Both the position numbers and the translations under genes were made by a program. From the NCBI GenBank assembly GCA_018262475.1, contig JAGSYW010000008.1:1-34477 (forward strand): a DNA stretch of 34,477 bases. The letters are read 5' to 3'. Source of the DNA: Burkholderiaceae bacterium. GTDB lineage: Bacteria > Pseudomonadota > Gammaproteobacteria > Burkholderiales > Burkholderiaceae_D. The notes below the pieces were generated by a model, which was not told the DNA's origin, did not search any database, and was given only the letters and a program-made list of their open reading frames with translations. Shown one piece after another: positions 8,792-17,460 of this stretch (position 1 is its first letter; each line of letters opens with the position of its first letter).

Positions 8792-11700
8792 TTAAATAGG
8801 AAAGGCATTGCCTGAATCGGGGGCAATGTTTTTGTTTTGCAGCAGGATTTCAAGCCGGTCTGCCGCCAGCGGACGGCTGCAATAGTAGCCCTGGATTTCA
8901 TGACAGCCATGCTGGCGCAGGAAATCGAGCTGTTCGGCTGTTTCAACGCCTTCGGCGATGGTTCGCAGGCCGAGGCTGTTTGCCAGCGTAATGACTGCGG
9001 CGACAATCGCGCGGTCGTCCGGGTCATTCGCGATGTCGCTGACGAACGAGCGGTCGATTTTCAGTTTGTATACCTTGAAGCGTTTAAGGTGGCCGAGGGA
9101 GGAATACCCGGTGCCAAAATCGTCGATCGACATGCGGATGCCGTGCGCATGCAATTCGTTCATGACAGCGATAGCCGCCAGCGGATTTTCCATGGCGGCG
9201 CTTTCAGTCAGTTCCAGTTCAAGGCATTCTGGTGGCACGCCAGTTTCGACGAGGATATTTTTCACCATTTGCGGCAGACCCGGGTGGCGGAACTGGATCG
9301 CCGACAGGTTGACCGAGATCGCGGTTGGCGCGCAGCCCTGGTCGATCCAGGCACGCATCTGCCGCATTGCCGTGCGCAGAACCCATTCGCCGATGGCCAG
9401 AATCTGGCCGCTGTTTTCTGCAATCGGAATGAATTCGGCCGGCGACACCATGCCGAATTCCGGGTGTTGCCAGCGCAGCAGCGCTTCGGCGCCGATGATG
9501 TTGCCCTCGGCCACCGAAAGTTGCGGCTGATAGTGTAACTGCAACTGGTTGCGCTCCAGCGCACGGCGCAGTGCATTTTCCAGCTGCAGACGGCGCGCCG
9601 AATGTGCCTGCATTTCCGGTGTAAAAAAGCGGAAGGTATCCCGGCCATCATGCTTGGCGCGATACATCGCGGCATCAGCGCAACGCGACAAGGTTTCGAG
9701 ATCGTGGCCATTTTCCGGGTACATCGCAATGCCGATCGAAGCGGTAATGCTGAGTTCGTGTCCGTCGATGTGGTACGGCTCGACCGTCTGGGTAAGCAGT
9801 TTCTCGGCCAGCCGTGCAGCGCCATCCGCATTCGTTCCCGGTAGCACGATGACGAAATCGTCGCCGCCGATGCGCGAAACGGTATCCTGTGCACGCAGTG
9901 TCGCGTTCAGCCGCTTGGCCAGTTCTGCCAGCAATGCATCGCCGATGCGATAACCGAGCGAATCGTTGATGTGCTTGAAGTGGTCGAGATCAAGGAACAT
10001 CAGTGCCAGCGGCTGGCTGTTGCGTTGTGCCATGCTGACGGCATGCTGGCAGCGGTCGTCGAGCAGTGTGCGGTTCGGCAGGCCTGTCAGCGTATCGAAG
10101 TGCGTCAGCCATTGCATCCGTTCTTCGGTTGCACGATGTTCGGTGATGTCATTGAAAATGCCGATGTAGCTGGTGGTCTTGCCATCGTCGTCGAGCATCC
10201 GGCTGATCGACAGCCAGGCAAGGTACAGGCTGCCGTTTCTGCGACGGTTCAGAATTTCACCCTGCCAGCGTCCGTGGGTGGCAATTTCATTGCGCATTGC
10301 CTGATAATACGACGGTTCCTGATGGCCGGAGGATAGCATGCGCGGATTTTTCCCCAGCACTTCTTCTTCGCTGTAACCGGTGATTTCGCAAAATGCATGG
10401 TTGACCATTACGATTCTGACGTCGGCATCAGTGATCATGAAACCTTCGCGACTTTGCTCGAATACCCTGGCGGCTAGGCGTAGTTCAGTTTCCGCTTGCT
10501 GGCGCGCCTGTTCACGGCTGAAATTGTCCAGAGCAAAACTGATGTCCAGCGCCATTTCCTCCAGCAGTTTGCGCGCATCAAGATCGAAGGCATCCCGCTC
10601 CTTGGCGAACAGGCAGAAAGCGGCTACGGCCTCGCCATTGCGCCGTAAAGGCAAAGCTGCGATGGCATTCCACCCTTGGTCAATCGCATCCTGTTTTGAC
10701 GGTGCTGAAAACGAATCGTGCAGGAAGTCCTGGCACCAGACCGGCTGGTTTTTGCGAACGGCCGTGCTGGCAGGGTCGCGGCCTGATTGATCGTTATTGG
10801 AGGCGACCGTGATGCTGTCCAAGCAGTCGTGTGTCATGCCGTACGAGGCAATCGTGCGCAGCAGATTTTTCTGTGGCTCGATCTTGCCGATCCAGGCCAT
10901 TTTCATGCTGCCGAATGCGACCGCGACGCGGCAAATTTCAGGGAAAAGTTCAGTTTCGTTGGTGGCGCGCACAATCGCCTGGTTGCAGTGGCTTAACGCA
11001 GCGTAAAGTTGCGTCAGGCGTTCGATTCTCGCTTGCGCGGCATGGCGTTCGGTCACGTTTTGCATCGTCAGCACCAGAAAATCAATTGCGTTGTCTTCCT
11101 TGCGCACGCATTTGATATTGAGTACCACAAACAGGGATGCTCCGTTTTTGCCGATGACGCGCTGGGTCACGATATAACCGTCGGTGCCGCCATCCTGCAT
11201 TTGCCTGAATCCTTCGGCGCTCAACTTGACATCATCCGGGTGCGACAGGCCGCGCCAGTTCTGCTTTTTAAGTTCATCGCGCGAATAGCCAAGGATTTCA
11301 CACATGCGGTCGTTGTATTGCAACCATTTTCTGCCATCGGCGGATACGATTCCCATGCCGATGAAAGGCAAGTTGTAGAAATGCCGCAGCAGCAGATCGG
11401 TCTGGCGTTCTCCTGCCTGCTGCTGCACCTGGGATTGCTTGCGCCACAGCAGCAAGAGAGTCGTGCTGACGACGATGATGGCAGAGGGCGCGGCCATGCT
11501 GATCCAGAAACCCGAACTGTGCAGCGGCTGCATAACCTCATCCCGGTCTAGCTTGGCCACAAGATGCCAGCTGGTTCCGGCCACAGGCTGGTGGGCGGCC
11601 AGCACTGGTATGTTGCGGTAATCGATGCCGCGCATCGTGCCGGTGCTGGCGCTCTTGATCGCGGCCGTCGCCGGCATGGTGCTACTGCTGAGTGAGATCC

Positions 11701-12649
11701 GCATGATGCCATTGTTCGCTTGCTGATGGCGCAGCCGGTTCAGGAACAGCACCGAATCATTGTCGCGTCGCACTAGCATCGTTTCCCCGCTTGAGTGCTC
11801 GTTTGGCCAGTGGTTCAGGTAAGGAAACAGGAAGTTTTCTGGGCGGACATGCAAAATGACCACGCCGACCGGATGGTGTTTTGCATCATGCAGCGGTACG
11901 GCATAGTCGAGAGAGAGATTGCCGTCGCCATCTGGTTCCAGTTCGCTGCGTTGCACTTTGCCGCTGGCCAAGGCAACGGGTGCCAGTTGCCGGCGGGCGC
12001 TGTTCAGGCGGTTTTGCTTGCCAAGCGAGAGCAACGCATTTCCGTGCGGATCTAGCAGCAGCACGCCGTCAAATGAGTGCGCATGCATGATGGCTTCGAG
12101 GCGCATCCGTACATAGGCGACATTTTCGGTTGTCCGGACGTTTTTCATCGCGGTGACGCGCCTGATGAAGCCATCGTTGGCGCGCATGGCAACGCCAACA
12201 TTATGTCGGTCGTTAATCCAGCTTTCGATTTGCCGGCTTTTGAGATCGGCAATCGTGCGCAGGTGGGCGAGTGCTTCGTGTTCGGCTTGTGGCGCATGAA
12301 GGGCAATGACGGCGAAACCGACCAGCGGGATCGATGCTGCCAGCACGGTGAATGCCAGCACCAGGCAGCATGTTCCGGTACGGCTTCTGGAGAGATTGTG
12401 CCAGCTTGATTTCCAGCGGGCGCGGCAAACTTCCAGTAGCAGGTAGAGCAGGCCGCTGGCGATCAGGGTGAGCGCAATATCCTTTGCCAGGTCGGGGTTG
12501 CTCTGTGATGGCGGCGTTGTGCCTCCGAGTTGCAGAATAGAGCTGGAAGCGACGATCCACAGCACCGAAACAGCGGCATACAGCGCAGCGATGAGCGCCG
12601 AGGCAACTCGTCCTTTTCCTGTCGGCCCATTGTTGTTTGTTCCGGACAT
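8792..12649 (-). CDS. Multidomain sensor GGDEF/EAL protein (c-di-GMP turnover)
   Basis: A 1285-residue membrane protein. Helices at about 15-40, 57-75, 91-117 and 382-406 flank a periplasmic, dCache-like region (120-380). The cytoplasmic part has a PAS (425-535), a GAF-type module (540-720), a second PAS/PAC (720-850), GGDEF (850-1015) and EAL (1030-1275). The signature loop reads GGDDF rather than GGDEF, with an RxxD I-site (RAQD) five residues before it. The EAL domain keeps EALLRW, the Asn in ISVNLS, ELELTES, the DDFGTGYSS metal motif, LKIDRSFV and AEGVET, so it should hydrolyse cyclic di-GMP. Diguanylate cyclase activity is uncertain. The ATG at 12649 has AGGAAG 7 bases upstream. Chemoreceptor genes lie on both sides in the same direction, which suggests a role in motility or surface behaviour. 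The input signal is unknown. Confidence 0.93.
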   Translation of the reverse strand: MSGTNNNGPTGKGRVASALIAALYAAVSVLWIVASSSILQLGGTTPPSQSNPDLAKDIALTLIASGLLYLLLEVCRARWKSSWHNLSRSRTGTCCLVLAFTVLAASIPLVGFAVIALHAPQAEHEALAHLRTIADLKSRQIESWINDRHNVGVAMRANDGFIRRVTAMKNVRTTENVAYVRMRLEAIMHAHSFDGVLLLDPHGNALLSLGKQNRLNSARRQLAPVALASGKVQRSELEPDGDGNLSLDYAVPLHDAKHHPVGVVILHVRPENFLFPYLNHWPNEHSSGETMLVRRDNDSVLFLNRLRHQQANNGIMRISLSSSTMPATAAIKSASTGTMRGIDYRNIPVLAAHQPVAGTSWHLVAKLDRDEVMQPLHSSGFWISMAAPSAIIVVSTTLLLLWRKQSQVQQQAGERQTDLLLRHFYNLPFIGMGIVSADGRKWLQYNDRMCEILGYSRDELKKQNWRGLSHPDDVKLSAEGFRQMQDGGTDGYIVTQRVIGKNGASLFVVLNIKCVRKEDNAIDFLVLTMQNVTERHAAQARIERLTQLYAALSHCNQAIVRATNETELFPEICRVAVAFGSMKMAWIGKIEPQKNLLRTIASYGMTHDCLDSITVASNNDQSGRDPASTAVRKNQPVWCQDFLHDSFSAPSKQDAIDQGWNAIAALPLRRNGEAVAAFCLFAKERDAFDLDARKLLEEMALDISFALDNFSREQARQQAETELRLAARVFEQSREGFMITDADVRIVMVNHAFCEITGYSEEEVLGKNPRMLSSGHQEPSYYQAMRNEIATHGRWQGEILNRRRNGSLYLAWLSISRMLDDDGKTTSYIGIFNDITEHRATEERMQWLTHFDTLTGLPNRTLLDDRCQHAVSMAQRNSQPLALMFLDLDHFKHINDSLGYRIGDALLAELAKRLNATLRAQDTVSRIGGDDFVIVLPGTNADGAARLAEKLLTQTVEPYHIDGHELSITASIGIAMYPENGHDLETLSRCADAAMYRAKHDGRDTFRFFTPEMQAHSARRLQLENALRRALERNQLQLHYQPQLSVAEGNIIGAEALLRWQHPEFGMVSPAEFIPIAENSGQILAIGEWVLRTAMRQMRAWIDQGCAPTAISVNLSAIQFRHPGLPQMVKNILVETGVPPECLELELTESAAMENPLAAIAVMNELHAHGIRMSIDDFGTGYSSLGHLKRFKVYKLKIDRSFVSDIANDPDDRAIVAAVITLANSLGLRTIAEGVETAEQLDFLRQHGCHEIQGYYCSRPLAADRLEILLQNKNIAPDSGNAFPI

Positions 12650-12736
12650 GATTTGGCTTCCTGAAAATATGCCTTGCTGTTTTCAAGGTTTTTGCAGGGT
12701 GCAAGTTGCCATTCCACACACAGCTGCTGGTGCGGT

Positions 12737-12776
12737 AGAAAACTGGTGCGGCAAATCCAGTATCTTGCCGCACCAG
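12737..12776 (-). terminator. Rho-independent terminator downstream of the 12814-14511 chemoreceptor
   Basis: A 12-bp perfect stem (12743-12754 CTGGTGCGGCAA with 12765-12776 TTGCCGCACCAG) has a 10-base loop. Read on the minus strand it is followed by TTTTCT. It lies about 40 bases after the chemoreceptor stop codon, ending the cheW-chemoreceptor transcript before the GGDEF/EAL gene. Confidence 0.85.
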
Positions 12777-12813
12777 CCAAGGCCATCAGCTCATCTAGCA
12801 GCTGACTGGGTGG

Positions 12814-14511
12814 TTAGTACTCTTCCCATTCGGCACCTGCCGGTGCCAATGCCAGGTTACCTCTTTGCTGTGTTGATGATGCAGTAGCCGCTTTTTCCAC
12901 TGCTGGCCTTGCGGCAGTCTTGGGAACAACTTTCAGTTTGGCCGGAATGGCTTCCTGTGGTGCATGGCCAAGCGCACCGAGCTTGAACGCGCTGACGGCA
13001 TTCGTCAGGCTGACAGCCTGATCCTGCAGCGCTTCGGCTGCGGCGGCAGCTTCTTCCACCAGCGCCGCGTTTTGTTGCGTCACCTGATCCATCTGGACGA
13101 CCGCCAGGTTGATTTGCTCGATGCCATCGCTCTGCTCGCGGCTTGCGGCAGTGATTTCGCTGATGATGTCGTTCACCCGTTTCACGCTTTCGACCACTTC
13201 CTGCATTGTGCCGCCAGCCTGTTCGACCAGCTTGCTGCCAGTCTCGACCTTGCCGACTGAATCATCGATCAGCGTCTTGATTTCGCGCGCAGCGGAAGCG
13301 CTGCGTTGCGCCAGATTGCGTACTTCGGTTGCGACGACCGCGAAGCCGCGGCCCTGTTCGCCAGCCCGTGCCGCTTCCACCGCCGCGTTCAGCGCCAGAA
13401 TGTTGGTCTGGAACGCGATGCCGTCGATGACGTTGATGATGTCGGCCATCTTCTTCGACGATTCGTTGATCGCGCCCATTGTTTCGACTACTTGCGACAC
13501 CACTTCGCCGCCCTTGATGGCGACATTCGAAGCGGAAGCAGCGAGCTGGTTTGCCTGGTGCGCATTTTCCGCATTCTGGCGTACGGTCGAGGTCAGTTCC
13601 TCCATCGACGATGCCGTCTGCTGCAGCGAGCTGGCCTGCTGTTCGGTGCGCGACGACAGATCCTGATTGCCGCTGGCGATTTGGCTCGATGCGGTGGCAA
13701 TTGTGGCCGTGCCGGCGCGCACTTGCGAGCAGACATGCGCCAGATTTTCATTCATCTCCTTCATCGCTTGCAGCAATTGCCCGGTTTCATCCTTCGAATG
13801 CACTTCGATCTTGCCGGTCAGGTCGCCGCCGGCAATCGTTTGCGCAATCCTGACCGCTTCGCTGATTGGTTTGGTAATCGAACCGGAAACGTAGAGTGCA
13901 ATGATGATCGAAAGCACGACGGCCACGGCGGTCAGGCTAAGCATCACGGTGCGTGCCGTCTGATAGGTTTCTGCTGCCGATGTGGCCGCTTTTGCCATCA
14001 TGCCAGTCTGAAATTCCTTCATTTTCTCGATAGCATCAAAATAGGCTTTTCCGCTTGGTTTCAGTTCGGAGATGAGTACAGTCTGCGCCTCGGCTTTCTT
14101 GCCGTCTGCCAGCAGCTTGAGCGTACGGTCGAGGCCGGCAACATAAGTGCCGCGTGCCTCGGTCAGCTTGGCGAATATCGCGCGTCCCTCTGGCAAGTTG
14201 ACCGATTTTTCCAGTTTGCCCATTGCCTCGCTGATTTCTTTCCGCGACTGGTCGATGATGGCCTGTTCGGCCTTGATTTGTTGCGGGTCGGTCAGGATGA
14301 CCATGTTGCGCAAGGCAATGGCGACGTCGGACAGTGCTTCGTTTATGCTGTTGCATATCGCCACTTTCGGGGCGCGATCGTTCACGATGTCGTTGGTGCC
14401 ACTGTTGAGCACAGACAATCTGGTGGTGCCGATGGCCGCGACCGCGACCATCAATATGACAACCATCAGGAAACCAAGACTGAGGCGGATGCCGATTCTT
14501 AGGTTTTTCAT
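12814..14511 (-). CDS. Methyl-accepting chemotaxis protein with four-helix-bundle sensor and EWEEY tail
   Basis: A 565-residue chemoreceptor of Tsr/Tar-like layout. It has an N-terminal helix (10-30), a periplasmic four-helix-bundle type region (30-190, including [11 protein letters not shown]), a second helix (190-212), HAMP (213-266) and a signalling domain (285-510) with [20 protein letters not shown] at the tip. After a linker it ends in GAEWEEY, which resembles the tethering pentapeptide (xWxxF, as NWETF in E. coli) that recruits CheR and CheB. The start is the ATG at 14511: GAGG lies 6 bases upstream, and the frame could extend two codons further only with a TTG start. It follows cheW by 42 bases and has its own terminator. 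The ligand cannot be deduced. Confidence 0.94.
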   Translation of the reverse strand: MKNLRIGIRLSLGFLMVVILMVAVAAIGTTRLSVLNSGTNDIVNDRAPKVAICNSINEALSDVAIALRNMVILTDPQQIKAEQAIIDQSRKEISEAMGKLEKSVNLPEGRAIFAKLTEARGTYVAGLDRTLKLLADGKKAEAQTVLISELKPSGKAYFDAIEKMKEFQTGMMAKAATSAAETYQTARTVMLSLTAVAVVLSIIIALYVSGSITKPISEAVRIAQTIAGGDLTGKIEVHSKDETGQLLQAMKEMNENLAHVCSQVRAGTATIATASSQIASGNQDLSSRTEQQASSLQQTASSMEELTSTVRQNAENAHQANQLAASASNVAIKGGEVVSQVVETMGAINESSKKMADIINVIDGIAFQTNILALNAAVEAARAGEQGRGFAVVATEVRNLAQRSASAAREIKTLIDDSVGKVETGSKLVEQAGGTMQEVVESVKRVNDIISEITAASREQSDGIEQINLAVVQMDQVTQQNAALVEEAAAAAEALQDQAVSLTNAVSAFKLGALGHAPQEAIPAKLKVVPKTAARPAVEKAATASSTQQRGNLALAPAGAEWEEY

Positions 14512-14553
14512 ATGCAACCTCGACTTTCTTCTGTGGTGATGGAGGAAATTGGC

Positions 14554-15048
14554 TTATGCCGCGAGTTTTTCAATCAGTCCGATGTCCGATGACGACATCA
14601 GCTGGTCGATATCGACCAGAATCAGCATTCGTTCGTCAATCGTGCCCAGACCGAGCAGGTAATCGGTGTTCAGCGCCGTGCCTACCGATGGCGGCGGCTT
14701 GATTTGCGCCGGATCCAGCGTGGTCACGTCGGACACGCTGTCAACCACCATGCCGACCACACGGTTGCCGATGTTCAGGACGATGACGACGGTGAACTGG
14801 TCGTAAGCCGGAATGCCAAGGTTGAATTTGATGCGCATGTCAACGATGGGCACAATGGTGCCGCGCAGGTTGACCACGCCCTTGATGAATTCCGGTGCGT
14901 TCGCTATCCGCGTTACGGTTTCATAGCCGCGGATTTCCTGCACCTTGAGAATATCGACGCCGTATTCTTCCTGTCCGAGCTTGAATGCAAGAAATTCGGA
15001 AATGCTGATTTGCTGGGCGTCGCCTGGTAAGTAAGCGCTGGCACTCAT
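14554..15048 (-). CDS. cheW: Chemotaxis coupling protein CheW
   Basis: CheW links chemoreceptors to the CheA kinase in the membrane-proximal array. The protein has 164 residues, the normal size for a single CheW domain, with hallmark segments FLAFKLGQEEYGVDILKVQEI, NAPEFIKGVVNLRGTIVPIV and VVGMVVDSVSDV. The ATG at 15048 has AGGGGAG 4 bases upstream. It is the first gene of a two-gene unit with the chemoreceptor at 12814-14511. No cheA, cheY, cheR or cheB is present in the window, so this is either an accessory CheW paired with this receptor or part of a chemotaxis locus split across the genome. Confidence 0.96.
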   Translation of the reverse strand: MSASAYLPGDAQQISISEFLAFKLGQEEYGVDILKVQEIRGYETVTRIANAPEFIKGVVNLRGTIVPIVDMRIKFNLGIPAYDQFTVVIVLNIGNRVVGMVVDSVSDVTTLDPAQIKPPPSVGTALNTDYLLGLGTIDERMLILVDIDQLMSSSDIGLIEKLAA

Positions 15049-15523
15049 GATGCTCCCCTGACGAGAATGGTTCTATGGAGGTTTTTCGCCGTTTTTTTTG
15101 GGCGCATTCACTGACGGTGCCGGTTGTGCCGGTTCGTCGGCGAATGGTGAGTCCGGAATGGCTGGAAACCTGACATCGCCGCTCAGCGCGCCGGAGGCCA
15201 GCGCGCAAAGATGCGAATACGGCTTCATTCTTGTTTTTGCCGGGTGCGAACGACATAGGTGTATTGCCTAAATCGATAGGCAAATCACCCGCGAATCCGG
15301 GCTAATTGGACAGGGTTTGATTTGGGTTAAGGAATGGTCGAGGCGCGGGCGTACCGGTTGATGATTTGGCGTTCTTCGGCCAGTTGTTTTTGCGGTGTTT
15401 GGGGGGGGCGGACAGGGCAGGGAAAAAGTTGCCGCGGGTAAACGTGATGGTGTGCCGGGAGGGGCGTGCCTTGGCGCATCTGTGGCATGTGCGCACAGAT
15501 GCTTGTCGTGGCTAATGAGGAGG
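15049..15523. other. 475-base intergenic region upstream of cheW
   Basis: I find no convincing gene here. It should hold the cheW promoter on the minus strand, but I see no good sigma-70 or sigma-28 match. Visible items are a 7-bp inverted repeat TTGCCTA-N6-TAGGCAA (15264-15283), a possible operator; a run of eight G residues (15401-15408); and a 9-bp hairpin (15476-15484 with 15494-15502) just past the murU stop, without a T tract. On the minus strand, the reading frame ending at the stop codon 15329-15327 encodes a protein-like tail (KQLAEERQIINRYARASTIP), but upstream of it the frame stops looking like protein near the G run. This may be a gene remnant or chance. Confidence 0.5.
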
Positions 15524-16228
15524 TCAGGTGCGAAGCGTGTTCAGCTTTTCCAGCCGTTCGATGGTGCCGACATCGGTCCAGTCGCCGTAGTAGAGTTCGC
15601 CGCCGACCTGGCCGCGCGCTGCGTATTCGCGCAGCAGGTGCGAAAGGCGTACAGTTTCCCCCGGCGTGACCGAATCGAACATCGACGGCCGGAACACGCC
15701 GATGCCGGAATAGGTGTAGCGCGGCTCGCCTTCATTCGCGAGCGAAAACATGTTGAGCGCAAAATCCCCCTGAGGGTTGTGCGCCGGGTTTTTCACCATG
15801 TACAGCCAGGCGACGTCGCGCTTGTCGGTCGCGTGCGGCTGGCCCCAGACATCGTTGTCTTCCAGCGCTTCGAGCGCTGCGGCAAAATCGAAATGCGGAC
15901 AGTAAATGTCGGCCGAAACGGCGATGAATGGTTCGTCGCCGAGCAGGTGGCGCGCCTGCGCCACGCCACCGGCGGTTTCGAGCGCCACTTCTTCCGGCGA
16001 ATACGCGATGCTGGCACCGAAACGCGAGCCGTCCCCCAGCTTGTCCTCGATCAGGTGACCGAGGTGGGCGTGGTTGATGACAATGTCGGTAATGCCGGCG
16101 CGCACCAGATTCAGGATGTGCCAGACGATCAGCGGCCGGCCATGCACTGTCAGCAGCGGTTTCGGGGTGGTGTCTGTCAGCGGACGCATCCGCTCGCCGC
16201 GTCCGGCGGCAAAAATCATCGCTTTCAT
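15524..16228 (-). CDS. murU: N-acetylmuramate alpha-1-phosphate uridylyltransferase
   Basis: MurU turns MurNAc-alpha-1-phosphate and UTP into UDP-MurNAc in the peptidoglycan recycling route first described in Pseudomonas putida, which bypasses de novo (fosfomycin-sensitive) synthesis. The 234-residue protein has the nucleotidyltransferase signature GRGERMRPLTDTTPKPLL at the N-terminus, a metal-binding VSADIY segment, and GDWTDVGTIERLEKLN at the end. Its partner kinase gene amgK lies upstream on the same strand, which separates it from ordinary hexose-1-phosphate nucleotidyltransferases. The ATG at 16228 has no visible Shine-Dalgarno sequence, and a palindromic element ends 13 bases before it. 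Translation may depend on RNA structure there. Confidence 0.9.
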   Translation of the reverse strand: MKAMIFAAGRGERMRPLTDTTPKPLLTVHGRPLIVWHILNLVRAGITDIVINHAHLGHLIEDKLGDGSRFGASIAYSPEEVALETAGGVAQARHLLGDEPFIAVSADIYCPHFDFAAALEALEDNDVWGQPHATDKRDVAWLYMVKNPAHNPQGDFALNMFSLANEGEPRYTYSGIGVFRPSMFDSVTPGETVRLSHLLREYAARGQVGGELYYGDWTDVGTIERLEKLNTLRT

Positions 16229-16241
16229 CGTGTTTTTAGTG

Positions 16242-16326
16242 TCAAAAAATACTGGGGTGGGTATTTAAAAAGCGCCAGCAAATATGAGGCCAGGTATGGC
16301 GTTTTGGTTATATACCCCCGTCAAAA
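16242..16326. repeat. Palindromic intergenic element, copy A (85 bp)
   Basis: The element runs from TCAAAA (16242) to TCAAAA (16321-16326). It carries AATAC-TGGGGTGG-GTATT near its left end and ATATACCCCCG near its right end. An inner stem (AAAAGCGCCA near 16267-16276 with TGGCGTTTT near 16297-16305) and the outer GGGTATTTAA/TTATATACCC arms let the whole element fold into one long imperfect hairpin. Related copies lie at 22991-23071 and 32970-33051. It fills the gap between amgK and murU and supplies the amgK stop codon. Confidence 0.7.
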
Positions 16327-17361
16327 CGTGTAGCCGACCTGGTCGCCGCGGTTTTCCAGCGTGTCCAGCAGGCGCACCAGCGGCGCCAGTTCGCGGTAGC
16401 GGCCGGCGGTCTTGCGAGTGTATTCCAGCACCAGCGGCAAGTCGTTCAGGTAGGCATTCTTGCCGTCGCGATGGTACAGGCGGGCGAAGATGCCGAGTAC
16501 TTTCAGGTGGCGCTGCAGGCCCATCCACTCGAAATCGCGGTAGAACGCGTCGATGTCCGGGTTCACCGGCAGGCCGAGTTTGCGCGCGCGTTCCCAGTAG
16601 CGGATGGTCCAGTCGAGCACCAGTTCTTCGTCCCACTGCACGTAGGCGTCGCGCAGCAGCGACACCAGATCGTAGGTGATCGGGCCGTAAACCGCATCCT
16701 GGAAATCGAGGATGCCGGGGTTGCCTTCGCCCAGCACCATCAGGTTGCGCGAGTGATAGTCGCGGTGGACGTACACTTGCGGCTGTGCCAGGTTGTTTGC
16801 CAACAGCGCATCGAACACCTTTTTCAGTTCGGCCGCCTGCTTGTCATCCAGCGTTGCGCCGAGGTGCTTGCCGACATACCATTCCGGAAACAGGTTCAGC
16901 TCGCGCAACAGCAGTTCGCGGTCGTATTCTGGCAGCACGCCGGGCTGGCTGCGCACCTGGATTGCCAACAGCGCATCGATCGCGTCCAGGTACAGCTTGT
17001 GCGCGGTATCGTGGCTTAGCTGGTTCAGGTAGGTGGTCGAGCCGAGGTCGGACAGCAACAGGAAGCCTTGGGCTTCATCCTGCGCGATGACTTGCGGCAC
17101 AGCCACGCCTGCTTGGCCAAATACTTCTGCAACATGGATGAATGGTCGCACGTCTTCCTGCGGCGGCGGCGCATCCATCGCGATCAGGGTCGAGCCATCG
17201 GCGGCATCGACGCGGAAATAGCGTCGGAAGCTGGCATCGGACGACGCCGGGCGGATGGATTCGGGGTGGACGGCGGCGGTGGACTGGTTTGTCAGCCAGT
17301 TTTGGAGCTGGTCAAGGCGTGCATCGGACGGCGCGCCGGTGTTGTTGGATTGCGATTGCAT
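16321..17361 (-). CDS. amgK: N-acetylmuramate/N-acetylglucosamine anomeric kinase
   Basis: AmgK phosphorylates recycled MurNAc or GlcNAc at the anomeric position, feeding MurU. It belongs to the aminoglycoside-phosphotransferase fold, with DASFRRYFRV (ATP loop), LLSDLGSTTYL, the catalytic loop VHRDYHSRN (H-x-D-x4-N) and ILDFQDAVYGP for the metal. The start at 17361 (346 residues, beginning MQSQSNNTGAP) places DARLDQLQNWL close to the N-terminus, as I recall for known AmgK. An in-frame ATG at 17403 would add 14 residues but overlaps the divergent promoter. Neither start has a clear Shine-Dalgarno sequence. The stop codon (TGA, plus-strand TCA at 16321-16323) lies within the terminal bases of a palindromic repeat. 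It is divergent from lptD, the same arrangement known in pseudomonads. Confidence 0.9.
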   Translation of the reverse strand: MQSQSNNTGAPSDARLDQLQNWLTNQSTAAVHPESIRPASSDASFRRYFRVDAADGSTLIAMDAPPPQEDVRPFIHVAEVFGQAGVAVPQVIAQDEAQGFLLLSDLGSTTYLNQLSHDTAHKLYLDAIDALLAIQVRSQPGVLPEYDRELLLRELNLFPEWYVGKHLGATLDDKQAAELKKVFDALLANNLAQPQVYVHRDYHSRNLMVLGEGNPGILDFQDAVYGPITYDLVSLLRDAYVQWDEELVLDWTIRYWERARKLGLPVNPDIDAFYRDFEWMGLQRHLKVLGIFARLYHRDGKNAYLNDLPLVLEYTRKTAGRYRELAPLVRLLDTLENRGDQVGYTF

Positions 17362-17460
17362 GAAACAGTCTGCTTTTATGCAGTTATTGTTAAGAGTTCC
17401 CATATAATAAGCGACTGGATTGATTAACCGCCAGATGCTGGCAAATATTTCCGAACATTC
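17362..17460. promoter_or_regulatory. Divergent promoter region between amgK and lptD
   Basis: This short spacer must drive amgK leftward and lptD rightward. A perfect -10 box TATAAT (17403-17408) faces lptD, 52 bases before its ATG. The overlapping TATTAT on the other strand (17409-17404) could serve amgK. I find no good -35 at the ideal spacing for either, so the promoter assignment rests on the -10 box and the gene layout. Confidence 0.45.

Noticed and set aside
15476-15502. Terminator for the amgK-murU unit
   Set aside because: A 9-bp hairpin is present 22 bases after murU, but no T tract follows it on the minus strand. It is noted in the intergenic entry and not called a terminator.
16242-16326. 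Insertion sequence or CRISPR interpretation of the palindromic repeats
   Set aside because: The elements are under 90 bp, contain no open frame, are dispersed singly and have no regular spacers, so neither an autonomous insertion sequence nor a CRISPR array fits.
15395-16333. A 312-residue plus-strand frame opposite murU
   Set aside because: It is fully antisense to murU, which has clear nucleotidyltransferase motifs, and it runs through the palindromic repeat.
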